Shown here: positions 43,719-55,700 of the stretch, in pieces
Layout of the letters: every line of letters starts with the position of its first letter
Position numbering within the stretch: position 1 is the stretch's first letter
Assembly: GCA_900708905.1 (NCBI GenBank)
Contig: CAADRB010000003.1
Coordinates: 2,139,292 to 2,203,291 of the forward strand
DNA: 64,000 nt
Direction of reading: 5' to 3'
Source of the DNA: Hymenolepis diminuta
Taxonomy: Eukaryota; Platyhelminthes; Cestoda; Cyclophyllidea; Hymenolepididae
The notes under the pieces: generated by a model
Told to the model about the DNA's origin: nothing
Database searches by the model: none
What the model saw: only the letters and a program-made list of their open reading frames with translations
Position numbers and translations under genes: made by a program

Positions 43719-46700
43719 ATGTCAGCGTTTAAAGCGGGTGTATTGTTTGGATTGCGGGAGTGCCTTTATGCACCGCTGGGTCTACTTCGAATTCGAAGGA
43801 AGCTGTTGAAGAAGTCTTCGTCAAAGACCTGCCACGGTTCCGTCACGGATTCCCCAACTCAAGGCTACTATGATCAAGCTCTTCTCCGGCGGAAGGTTTC
43901 AGCAGCTATGGGTGAGAAACTTCCGGCTGTTACCCATCCCAATCCTCCCAATAATTCATCCTGCTCCTCAAGAGATGTTTTGTACTCTCTTTCCTGGATA
44001 TGGTTTATCAACTTACTGGTGATTTTAGTAAGTTTTTCTCTATTTTTTATAATGTTAAAACGTATAGGTACACCGTGAATTTATATTGTTAAAGATAGTG
44101 GTGGTAAAAGGTTTGAAACGCGTTCATCTTTTCAATATTACTCAAAAGTTTTAGTTGGAAGGAGGGATAGTCAGTTTTTACCTTTCATACTTTAATCTGA
44201 AGGGTGATAGAAAAGCAACCTCTTGCAAAGTTCTCTAAATTTGTCAAATTATCGGCACTTCTTGAAGTTTGAAAACCAGTTGATTTGGTGTAAATATGGT
44301 GATTATTCATGTCGATGAATAGGATATCAAAAACTAAGAAAGTTACAAGGTCTTTAATATAGTCCCGAACTTTTCAAGAAGCCTCAGGTAGCGCAGTGGT
44401 CAGCGTGCTCATCTGCAAAGTAGGAAGTCGTGGGTTCGACGCCCATCGGTACATGCTTGTCTGCGAAATGGCCAACTAAACTGGTTCTAAGTCTGGCTAA
44501 TAAAGGAGCTGACGGAAATCAAGTTTCTCATTCGATTGATACCATGAAGCTGATCCTCTATCCAAAATTAGTGTTGAAAGACGCCCTATTAAATGGACTT
44601 GAGGGTTAGTCATGGTTTGTTTAGTGATCAACACGTACGTAAGATGGGTACAGCCCCATTTTGAAGGATTTAGATAATGGTAGAAAATCAATTACCAACC
44701 TACAAACCGGGGTAGGGGGGAGGAGAGTCATGAGTAGAACGGAATGAAGAAGAGTTAAACTAACAAGTAACCAAGGCTAAATCTCAATCATAATTGCTCT
44801 TGATCTCAAGATTTAAAATAAGTTTAGCAAGTTATCTGATTATTTAGTCTATTGAGTTAAACAGTTCCCATTAAGTTTTTTTCTGTCCTTAAGTTGAGAT
44901 TAAAGCTGATAATGCTATTTGATCCGTTCCATTCATCATTCCTCCTTTTATTCACGAGGAATTTATTCTTTATCCCTTCTAAAGAGCCTATCATTATTTG
45001 GTATTTGACTAATTATATCCATTTTGATTTAACTTTTCAGAATTTTCCAATAAGAAAGATGCATTTTAAACATGCATGCTTTCCCAAGGTGTCTTTCAAA
45101 CGCCTGAGCATCTCAGAATAAGTTAATCATTTTTGCAAAGATTTAACGGTTTGTTGTGTAGTAGCAGGATGATAAATATCTAATGGGAGACTTTGCGTCT
45201 GTTTTGTCTATTTTGCCTGACTTCATCCATGTAGCCTTGTTTTTAACTGTCTGCAGTCTAGTCGTAGGGCTATTATTGATAGAGAATGAAGTAAATCGTA
45301 TTTTAAAGAAGACGAGGAAACTTATTTCTTGGTTATAGTTTTATAATGGCCGGTTATTTTCTTCCTTTCAACAAACTTCCAAAATCTATTAATTGATGTG
45401 TTTACCATAATTGACTGGGGCAGAGGGAACTCTCATGAAACTGCTAATATGAGAAATGAGTCTTCAACCATCCCTTTTGTTGACTAGAATTAACTAGTGC
45501 GGTTAGTCATCTATATCGCTGGATATATGCATCGATCTCATGACCTCCTAGATACATGTTAATTAAAGCCTTTTTTTAATACGATTAACTTAGTGAATAA
45601 TTTAATTAATGCGTTTCAGATTAATAGGTAAAAGGCTAAAGCCTTTTATTTTGTTCCTAATATATTGGTATTCATTCTCTGACTCTTCAGTTTGCAGCGA
45701 AGTTCGTGAAATCTACAGAGACCAATGGCTTAACAACTTTTTACTGACCTTCATTGATGATTTCTAATCTCTACTGAAAAATTTTGTTATTTAAACTTTG
45801 TACTACTACTAAACTTTGTACTATTACTACTATAGTAATATTAAAGAAATTTTTCCCACAGTGTGGAAAGTGAAATCAGTACAACTAGGGGATTTTCTTT
45901 ATGATGTGTACTTTTGGTTTTAGTTACTTAAGATATACCTTCACTTAAGCCTGAGCTTAAGTCGTATATTAAAATATTTTTAATACTAGATACACAATAT
46001 TGGAAATATCCTTTGTTTCTTGATCACTACGTTGACAGCTAATGTTCACGATTTTCAGACCCTATTTATTGGTTTATCAAACTGAGTAGTTGGTTATATT
46101 ATTTGATATATGCAATGGTATCTCAGTGGTTGACGAGCTCGTCTGCGAAGTCTGATATCATGGGTTCAATACCCGGTGAGCGAAATAGCCAACCACACTT
46201 GTTAAATCTGGCTGATAAAGAGGGTGAGGGAATTCGGGTTTCTCTCTAAAGAACCTCCATAATGCTACACTTTATCCAGAATAATCGTCGTGAGACACTT
46301 TCTTTATTGGATCTAGGAATTATTATTATTACGCCATCAGATGCTGTCTTACATCTAAAAGCAGCTAGTTAATACTGGTTATGTTTTGATAATGTATTAG
46401 AACTGTACTTTATTCTTTTTTCTCTCAGATTTTTAGAGTGTACATTGATATTAATATCACTTTCTTGGTTGCGTCATGTAGTAATACCTTTCTTTTTTTC
46501 ATTTTAGCTCATGGCCATATTCTTGTGTATCATCAATCGTCTTTTAGACACTGCAGCAGGTAAGTCAGAGTGACTGCACTTTACGTTTATATGTCCTATT
46601 TGGAGAAAGAAGGATTTTTTGCACCAAGTCAGCTGCTATTCCCCTAAATATAACTGTGTGCATGTCCCAACAGTGTCTAGGCACTCACATTTTTCTCTGA

Positions 46701-49700
46701 TTTGGGTCCGTTTGCGCTTTTCAATCAACCCTCTATTCAACTGGTCTCCGTCGCCTCCTCCCTCTACTTTGTATTCTGGGTTTATTTAAAGAGATGGAAC
46801 TTCCCCTCAACTGGTGGTGATTTTGCGTGTAGTCTACTGTTATTTCTACACAAAGCATTGATTTATTTGGCCAAGAGACATTGCGCTAACTGCGCTACCT
46901 CGTGGGTTTTGGGATAAAACTAACTGGCTCTAGTAGTTTGCGTCTGTTGGCTTACTTTTTTCAACCGGGCGTTCCTACCTAACTAGCTGCTCTTATGAAG
47001 ATTCATATAAATTGCTGAAACACTTATTAAGAATAGATATTCACATCTTCAAAGCTTTTCTCTCCCTTGTAGCGTGGTCTATAGATCCAAAAGGGTACTA
47101 TTACTGGTGAAATTACAGGTAGTTCTATCACTGCTGTTGCTACAGCACAAAATATTAATTTATTTGACTAAGCTGCGTCACATTAACTTCTCTTAGGACA
47201 AAGCTAACTTCGGTAGCTTGCTTTAGTTTGTGTTTTGCCAGTTTATTTCTTGCGTCCTCTGCAACAGAAAACACTCTTTATAACGGTCCTCTCATAGTGC
47301 AGATTTTTTTATTCCTTTCTTTGTAGGGCGATTCATTTGGAGCTTCCTCTTAATTCAGTGGCCCCTTTGGGCGTTGGGCTACACTGTGCAAGCCTCCACT
47401 TTTCTCATCACGGAAATCGTCAACAGTGTCTGCCTGAAGGTTAGTCATTTATAAGGCGTTCTGGAGTCTCTTTCAAATTTGGAGTCAATTTCGTCTTATT
47501 ATTAAACATACACTATTGAAAGCTTCCGCTTCAGTATTTTCCAGGACTCAAACTTTATGTTTTAATATTTTCGTGATGATTTTAACAATAGGAAACAGTT
47601 CTACAGAGTGACTAAGAAGTAACGCCTTATTTTATGAAGCCTGGTGATTCATTTATAAAAAAACGATCACGAGAAGAGCACAATGCGGAATTTTGTCTGA
47701 AATACGAATTGAACGCAAACAATCACTTGCTCTAAAGTATAGAACCTGTGGCCTTGGGCTTTACACGACAGTTTTTGATAGTCCTTGAAGGTGTATTTCT
47801 GCAACTACACATCGCTGTCTTTGCACTCAAATAGGTGGCTTCTGAACTCCACTGTGTGTTAACAATTGTACATTTGAATTCCTGGGGATCTTTGTCGGAA
47901 ATCAAATTCAAAGAAGCGTCACTAACCGTTTTATGTTTGTTCATTATTGGTACCCGCAATGGTAATTGTAGGAAACAGAAAGTCCAGTAAATGTTAGGGG
48001 GGTGGAAATCATAAAGATGTTGACAGCAGCCCCAAGGTACCAATGTCTTACTTCATTTGATTTTTGGAATCGGGTTGTACAATGTTTACTAAATGGGTAG
48101 CTCACATTTCAAAATTCGAATTTCACGGCTTGTCCCCTGGATTGCAGCAAATGCTTTTATACGATGTCCAGTGCTTTTTGACCGGCTGCTTCAATCAAGA
48201 AGTGTCAGCCTTGCCACTTGTTCTTTAATGATATTCGGTAGCGTTCTGTTTCAGTACAGTAAAGATGGAATAGTTAAAATTGGTAAGGTAGCAGAGCAAA
48301 TATTTGCTCTTGACATATAAATGTCAAGTCATTGCAAATGCCAATTTAACATTTTCTAGGATTTTTATTCACCTATCACTTTTCGTGGCATGTGGATATT
48401 GATCCGGTAGGCAAGTTTTCTACCTGGTTTCATGAATTTTTTTGTAGAAAGTTTTGTTTGAATTATTACTTCTGTTCAGTTAATTACTACGTACAACAAA
48501 GCATAGGAATTTCATCTAAATTCATCAGGTCTCCTGCTTTGGGTTCGTTACATCAACTTCAAAGTATTGCTCTTTAGGTCCTTAATTAGATTACTCGTGC
48601 TCCAAGTTTACGTACATTATTTTCTTGGCTGTCTATGTACGCGTTGTTCAAAACTTTGAGACCAAGCCCCTCTCGTTACATCGGACTTTTTTTGATGCCC
48701 AGGTGTCAAGTAACAATTAAATAGATAAAAATAAGCATCAGATTTGTTATATGGATTAGAAGGGTTTAATTAAGGCATTTATTTTAAATTTAATAATTTG
48801 AAGATAGTAATTAACAGTAGCCATTAGAGAAAGGAGTGCATTTTTCCAAGGATTTCTGCTACAGTTTCGGTTTTTTCTCTATTTTATCGACTTTTTCCTA
48901 CTAAATTCAAATGATTATTTTCTATTCTTGATTAATTATTTTAGTTAAAAACCTGTCCAGTGTGGTATTACTACGTCACCAGAAGGTGATAGAGTTGTTT
49001 TTTCCTGAACGTCCATATTGTTTATTTCCCTCCTAGTCAATTTATTGAATCTAGATGTTTTAGACTAATCGAACATAAAACCGCAAAGATTGAATACCAC
49101 CGCCGTATCCTGCTATGCTAGGACTGTAAGACCAATCGTAAAGATTATACAACCGGTCCATACGCACTAAAAATTGTAGAAAAGCCTTCCAGTGGACGAT
49201 TTATGAAATTCAAATTTTGGAACGTGAATAGCTTATTTAGTAAATACTGCACAATTTGAATCCAAAAATCAAATGAAGTAAAAATCTTTTATACTTTGAT
49301 TTTAATGCAAATTAAGAAAAATTGAATTTCGCTGCTGGTGTTATTTATTACTTATTGTAGAAGCAGGAAAGTTTTGCAATGTTTTCTTTTGGTATAAACT
49401 TGCAAACGCCCAGAAATACAGAAAGGTAGAAGAATGTGTTTGTGTTGCCATTATATATAATATCAATCGAATACGGCGCGCTCGGGATACCTCTTATGTA
49501 ACACTAGACTGATAAAGACAGGAGTTAACTGATAACTGGTATTGGGATGGTTGCTTCATTCAGACATTTCAGTTAACCAGTATGTCACATGCGCCTGAGT
49601 TAAAGTAAGTGCTTCAATGGAGAAAGTGATAGATACGATTCAGGAGTGTAAAAGTACACTTATTTTACAAATCAACTAGGTGTTGTTCTTATCATCTATT

Positions 49701-52700
49701 CACACTTCGCGACTTCTTCTTGGCGTCATTTCTATCACTTTTTTTCTAACTCTGGTTTAAAAGCCATCCTAACTAAATCCATGTTGACGTTTCATTGTCA
49801 TATGTGAAGATCTATAATTGAGTAAACTTTTGCATTCCCTTGAGATGACGTATTCACTCTCTAAATGGTCTGATAGAACTCAGTCAATTTCAGATAATGT
49901 TTCAGATCACCTATATCGTGACCACTCCTTTTAAAAGAAGTGTCGACAACACCGGTATCGCTCTTATGAGAACCCCATAGCCACTGTGGTTACTGATTGT
50001 GCATTTGTGAGTGTCGATCTTATGACATCTGACTTGGCAGGCGTTTGTTACAGTAACATGAATGGTTTTAGTGATCTTGTAGCTTATCTACTTCCAATTA
50101 TTCTCCTCGGTCACTTGTGCATTCTTCCAGATTGTCAAAAATGTACTTTTAAATTCATACATTTTGATCTAACACAAGTATCAACTCTTTGTGTCCCATC
50201 TATGACTCACTCTCACAACCCTACACTTTTTCATCTAGTTAGCTATAGCACGGACGTCGTCACAATCTCTGCTTCTTGTATTTATGTTACAGATTGGAGT
50301 GTTCCCTAAGATTTATTTTCTTCCCAACATAATACGCGGTATTATCCGACACATTTTTTCCCCGTGTATTTTTCTTAATGGTGAAAGCCAATGAGAGTTC
50401 GGTGAGTGGGCGAAGAAGAGTTAGTACTTCATTTAAGTGGTTGTGCTTGACAAATTTGGCTCTGGATTTTTTTGTTTTAAAATTTCTATCCAAAATGAGT
50501 TAGCTTGAGTGGAAAAGACATGGAAGTGGTGGTGGTGGTTTCTGTCGTAAGTGTAACAGACTTCTGCAAAATGTTTGGACAAACACTGCTGGTAGTTGCA
50601 CCCTTTCCTCTCTCCTTTCAAGTATGTGCCATTTTTGCTCTTGGCAATAGGTTATGGAGCGCGTTTATCTGTCCTTCATTCTTTACATGTATACTATCGA
50701 TTGTACCGGGGGGTTCTATGGCATCCTTCACACGTTCCCTCTTTTGAATTTTTCTCTTTAACCTCTATCAGTAATCAGATACCTCTATAATTGTATGAAT
50801 GCATCTAAGGACGGAGAGTAGTAAAATGATCCAATAAGGGGTAAAGGGAAGAGAACGAGTAGAAGTATTGAAAAATGTCACGGTATCTAAGGCATCTTGA
50901 TTCGGATCGGAAGGTTTATGATTTAGTCTTGAAGGTTTGTTTGGATGCCCTTAATATAATGGAATGACACCGAAACACACTTGCCAAGCCCATTACAGAG
51001 GAAAGACATTCTGAAGAAATTTTTATTTTCTTTTAAAAAATTCGCATTCTATCTTTTATTAACTACACTTAACCAGTGTGGTTGGCCATCTATGTAATTG
51101 GATGTACTGCAATGACCTTTGATCTCTTAATCTCCGGCTTGTCAGACGTACGCTTTTACCATGTGTATTACTAAATTGAAAACTTCCTTCGTGTAATTTT
51201 GGCCAAGTCGTAAAGTACACCAGACAGGTCAATTCACTTGTACTATTTGAAAAAATCATTATTGTCCTCCCTATTACTTTCTTTTTATTTTTACTTATGG
51301 CCAAATTAAATATGCTACAATTTTTAACCACGGGAAAACTTCTAAACGCAAAAAAAAACAGTTAAATAATAGAATCTTACGTTATTGAAATTTGAATGAA
51401 CTGTTTTTCACCTTTTATTAAATATATGTTGATCATCTCGTCATGTTCTAATATTTCAGGATTTAGCCATTCGTTTTCTGAATGAGTTTATGGTAACGAT
51501 AATCAGAGCTCTTTGGGAAGTTGGTTAAATTCAGTAGGTGATGGTGCCAGCGCCGTACATTTGTCTGTACTTCTAAAAAAGAGTAGGTACCAGCTATCAA
51601 TCATATGTCTTTGCCCAATCTATGATACTTAGTAAATGACACTTTGCCTACTTCTCCTTTTCTTCCGAACTAGTAATTAGGTGTAAATGCACTTGAAAAA
51701 GTCCCTCATTTCTCTTCTACCTCTTCATTTCCTTCTCTATTTGGTTGATCTTTAGTTATGGAAAGAATTTTCTCTTACCTATTTCTCACTACTCTACAAG
51801 TATAAAAGTGAGTTAAGTACTCACAGTCAATCTTTTAAATTTGCTCAATACTTTTCCTGACAAATGGATTTGACCTGATTATGAAATGCATAACTACTAA
51901 ATTACCTATTTTCACTCGCATTACAATCAACAGTCATCAAATAAATGAAGTTAATAATGTCTTAAGGATATAGGAACGGCAAACATAATTTTAGTTTCAC
52001 AAAAGTGCTTATTTTCTGAAGCGAAATCTTCCAATTTCGATGTATCCACCCCACGCTAATTGGAGTATTGAAGGCTATTCAGTGTTTTTTTTTCTTAAAT
52101 GGACATAATGTCACTCTTCCTGTGTCAGACTTTTCGGAGGAAGTCATTTTATGAGTAAAGTTATTTATAAAACATTTTATTCATATATTAATTTTATTCT
52201 TTTCATTATTTCTGGTCCATGAGTATAGCAGACTGTGTGACTTTTTAGAACTCACCTTTTCCCCCTTTTTCTCATTTAATTTGAATTCACGTTGAAATAA
52301 AAAAGGTCATCGCTTAGCGTCCTTTTTGTACGTCTTATCATGGTACTTTTCTCCCTTTTTTTCCCCGCGTGTTTCCTGTTTTTCACTGTCTGTTGGAAAT
52401 ATCTCCCTCATCTTTCTTTTAACGGGTTTGATAAAATAGTAATCGCTAAGTGGAGAAATCATATCTTTTCACTATCATTTTTGCGTGCCCACAGACGGGT
52501 TGGCAAAAGCCTGTAGGGAGACAACAAAATAGAACCTCAGCTGTAAAATCGCCAGAGTGTTTTCAGTCATCCTGATATATTATAAATTGGCGGTTCGTTT
52601 GTAAAAAAGCGTATATTATACTAATCGAACAAGCGGATGTCTAGTTAAAGAAAATTATTTTGGAGAGTTTGTAAGGGATGGGTAGACTAATTAGGGACAA

Positions 52701-55700
52701 ATGTTCGTCTATTTTTCTTACACGGGGCTTTATTTCCAATCTCATTTTTCCTGCAATAAATTAAGGTAATCCGCATTTGGCCTATGAATTCGAGTTTATC
52801 ATCAGGAAGGCTCAATGATGACACCTCTAATCCAAGGAAAACCTCTCCTAAAGGATTTGGGATTTATTAACATTGTCATCAAGATCTTTTAAATGAAGCC
52901 GTCTTACTTCTAAACCTCTATGTCTTTTCGACTCCATGAGCTTATGATCTAGGCTTTTTTGGTTAAATTGATTGGTCTGAGCCAACCGTATTGAGGTTAA
53001 TGTGTATATCTTCAGGGTCAGGGGTCACGATGTTAATTGATTTTATAGTCTTCTCATTAGACAAACTGATAGATTATCTAGAAATGTTTCTTAATGGATT
53101 ATAAGATAGCAATAATAAACGTCTTTAATATAAAGATATTTAGTGGCAATTTGTTAAACACGCGTTTTGCATATGAACATATGCAATAATATTTCACACT
53201 CTTGTGATTTTAAAATACTAGGATATTTAATCGGTCTGTTTTATCTGTGCCTTTATAGACCATATGTATGCAGACAGAATCAGTGAAACAGAGGAGTCTT
53301 ACCGGTGGTAATACTGGAAATCATCGAAGTTTTTTTTCGAATTCATCCAATTCTTCAAAGTCTCTTGGTTTAGGAGCAAAGTTGATGGATTACTCTTATT
53401 CTATCGTCTTCTTCCTCGTTTACAGCCTACAGGTAAATTCTTATTGTAGAATTTCTATTTTATCCAAGTATTCTTTAAACTAAATGGAATACAATTATTT
53501 GTATTTTATTTTTCGTGTATTAAATGGTAGAATTGGATTTAAGTAAAGATGTTAGTAGTTGTTAGGAATCGTTGGCTGGGGATAAAGGAGCCAATGAAGA
53601 TAAATGGTAAGGCTTGTATGCTTCTAGAATACTTTAGAATTGGTTATTTTTGCCGTTTTGATGCTGCTAATCGGTTAATTTCTATATTTGTTGACAGCAT
53701 TAGTCCAGACTCGTAGAATGCGCGATTAATAATGATGCAGTTAATCGGCGATCTGATTTTATTTGCAAATACCGGACTATGAATGTATTGCTTCTCGTCA
53801 GCTCACCGAAGTTAAACTATTTCGGGCCGAGTCAGTACTTCCATGGATATCCAGTGTTGCTGGCTCCTGTTTAGTGCACCGGCGGTCGGGTGATTAACGT
53901 GCTCATCTGTGAAGTCAAAAGTCATGAGTCTAATGCTCATCGGTGCACACCTAGGGAACAAATGGCCAACCACACCAGTTGAATTTGGCTAATAGAGGGG
54001 CTGGAAGAATTCGAGTTCCTCACCAGAGGAGCTCAATGTTGTCACCTAACCGAAGATGTGCACTTTCCTAAAAAGACTTGGAATTATTATTAATAATCCA
54101 ATAGTAATCATGATCGGTCTGGTTAACAACCGACTTTGGCGATGACTGCACTACACGTTAGCAGAACGTTGCTAACATTATGAGCTAAGCCATATGACAT
54201 TGTATGGAGTGAACTGGAGTTAATCGAAGATGTTAGGAGGTGATTTAGTCGTTCAGCTAAACTAATGGGGATGTTCGTTTATACGCATTTGTATAACTTT
54301 AGTTAGTTTAGAACAAAGCGTTTAAGGGCTACGCAATAGTTATTGAGTTGGAGGGTGCAAGTAAATGGAACAAGTCGGAACAGAGTTTCAGCATGATCAG
54401 TTTGTTTGTTTAATTAACTTTATCAATTAAACGTTGGGCAAAGTGATGAATAGCTTTCAGCGTCTGCCGTTTACAAAGGAAAGTTTGGTCCTCAGCTTCT
54501 TTGAAAATGCTCAGCTGTCCCTTTCTAAAGCCACAATTACTTTGGGAAGAAGAAGGAAGAAAACTTGTAGCTCAGGCGACGAGTTCTATTTCTATTATTG
54601 TAGAATTGGATGTGTGATAAATGTCCGGCTAGCCAATAATTCTATCTACGGCTTCTCCAAAGGTGGTAGTCTTACATATCTGGATGTGAGCGTAGCAACC
54701 CAATAATCGATAAATCTGTGTTCAAGACATGCAGCTTGTGAGTTTCTCTCGAGTGAACTGAAAATATTCAGTTTAGTTCCCGTAGTTTTTTCCTAGGATA
54801 ACGGAATTTTGGCATTTATTTTGAAATCTCTCGTTTGATTGCTCATTTTTAAGTTTATATAATCAATTTAATCAAAAAGGTGGTATCAAAGATAGGTTTT
54901 GATGTGACAGGAAGGTGTATAAATATCCATATAACGCTTACTAAAAATAAGGGAAAGTAAAATTATGATATTTTGGCCTTGAAATCGCTTCTTTAGGCTG
55001 GAATTTAGCCTTTATTGCGACTGGGTAGCATTTGTTCAAGATGTGGGTTTTCAGGAACGAAGGTTTACATTAGTTTGTATTTCTGTAATTCCATATTTCA
55101 TCAGTTCGTTTGATAACAGTAAATAAGGAAAATTTCGCAAGTTTAAAAGATTGGGTGGTGGTATCTTTTAATTTCTATATTCTATTGACCAGTTCTATTT
55201 ACACCGGGTGATATAGGAAAGCGTACGCCTCACTAATTTTTTTCTCTTTTCTATTCGAATAGCAGCTGATTTCTGCATGGTAAGTTTCAAAAGCTTCTGT
55301 CATTTAGAGTTCTACCAACTTTTGCTGAAAATACTCAAAATACACATAGGATGCTATCACTTAATGATGGTCTTCAGATGGATGGCTGTAAACTTTCCTT
55401 ATGGATGAAGAATTTGGCTTAAATTTATCCACACTTATAGAGGATGCTCTTTTTGACTAGCAATATTATATTTTTTAACTTAACAGTGGAGACTCCTCGC
55501 CTCTATGATGCCCTACTCATTGGTCAGATTCATCCTCAAAACCTGTACTCTGTCTCTCACTTATGCTTGCTACGCTTTCGACTTCTATGCTCGTCAAAAT
55601 TCTGGTATGTCATCGGTCTACTATTGTTTATTTTACCATACTTCACGTGACTTTCCTGGCCCATTGGGAAAGACGCTACTGGCGCTTAACTTGGGTATCC

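Larger units (their letters stand above)
44028..46507 (+). other. EI24 intron 1
   Basis: Donor GTAAGT, acceptor TTTTAG. The intron contains two sense SINE copies (44381-44590, 46111-46300) and an antisense fragment (about 45485-45570). Otherwise AT-rich with no coding signal. Confidence 0.8.
47440..53258 (+). other. EI24 intron 3 (5.8 kb)
   Basis: Donor GTTAGT, acceptor TTTATAG. Holds antisense SINE copies (about 51060-51165 and a weak one near 49980-50060), a 3' SINE fragment (about 52770-52860), and two copies of a dispersed repeat in opposite orientations (about 48040-48125 and 49185-49305). Open frames at 49986-50309 and 50505-50747 show no recognised domain and the first overlaps the weak SINE copy. 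Confidence 0.75.
53433..55486 (+). other. EI24 intron 4
   Basis: Donor GTAAAT, acceptor TTAACAG. Contains a sense SINE copy (53877-54090) and the second copy of the repeat found at the left window edge (about 54600-54810). The open frame 54434-54706 runs into that repeat and is probably part of it. Confidence 0.75.

Noticed and set aside
44381..44460. Possible functional tRNA gene
   Set aside because: The A and B boxes are good but the 5' and 3' ends do not pair as an acceptor stem and a shared SINE body follows directly.
49980..50060. Possible further antisense SINE copy
   Set aside because: Only scattered words match (CACTGTGGTTACTGATTGTG, GACTTGGCAGGCG); too weak to annotate separately.
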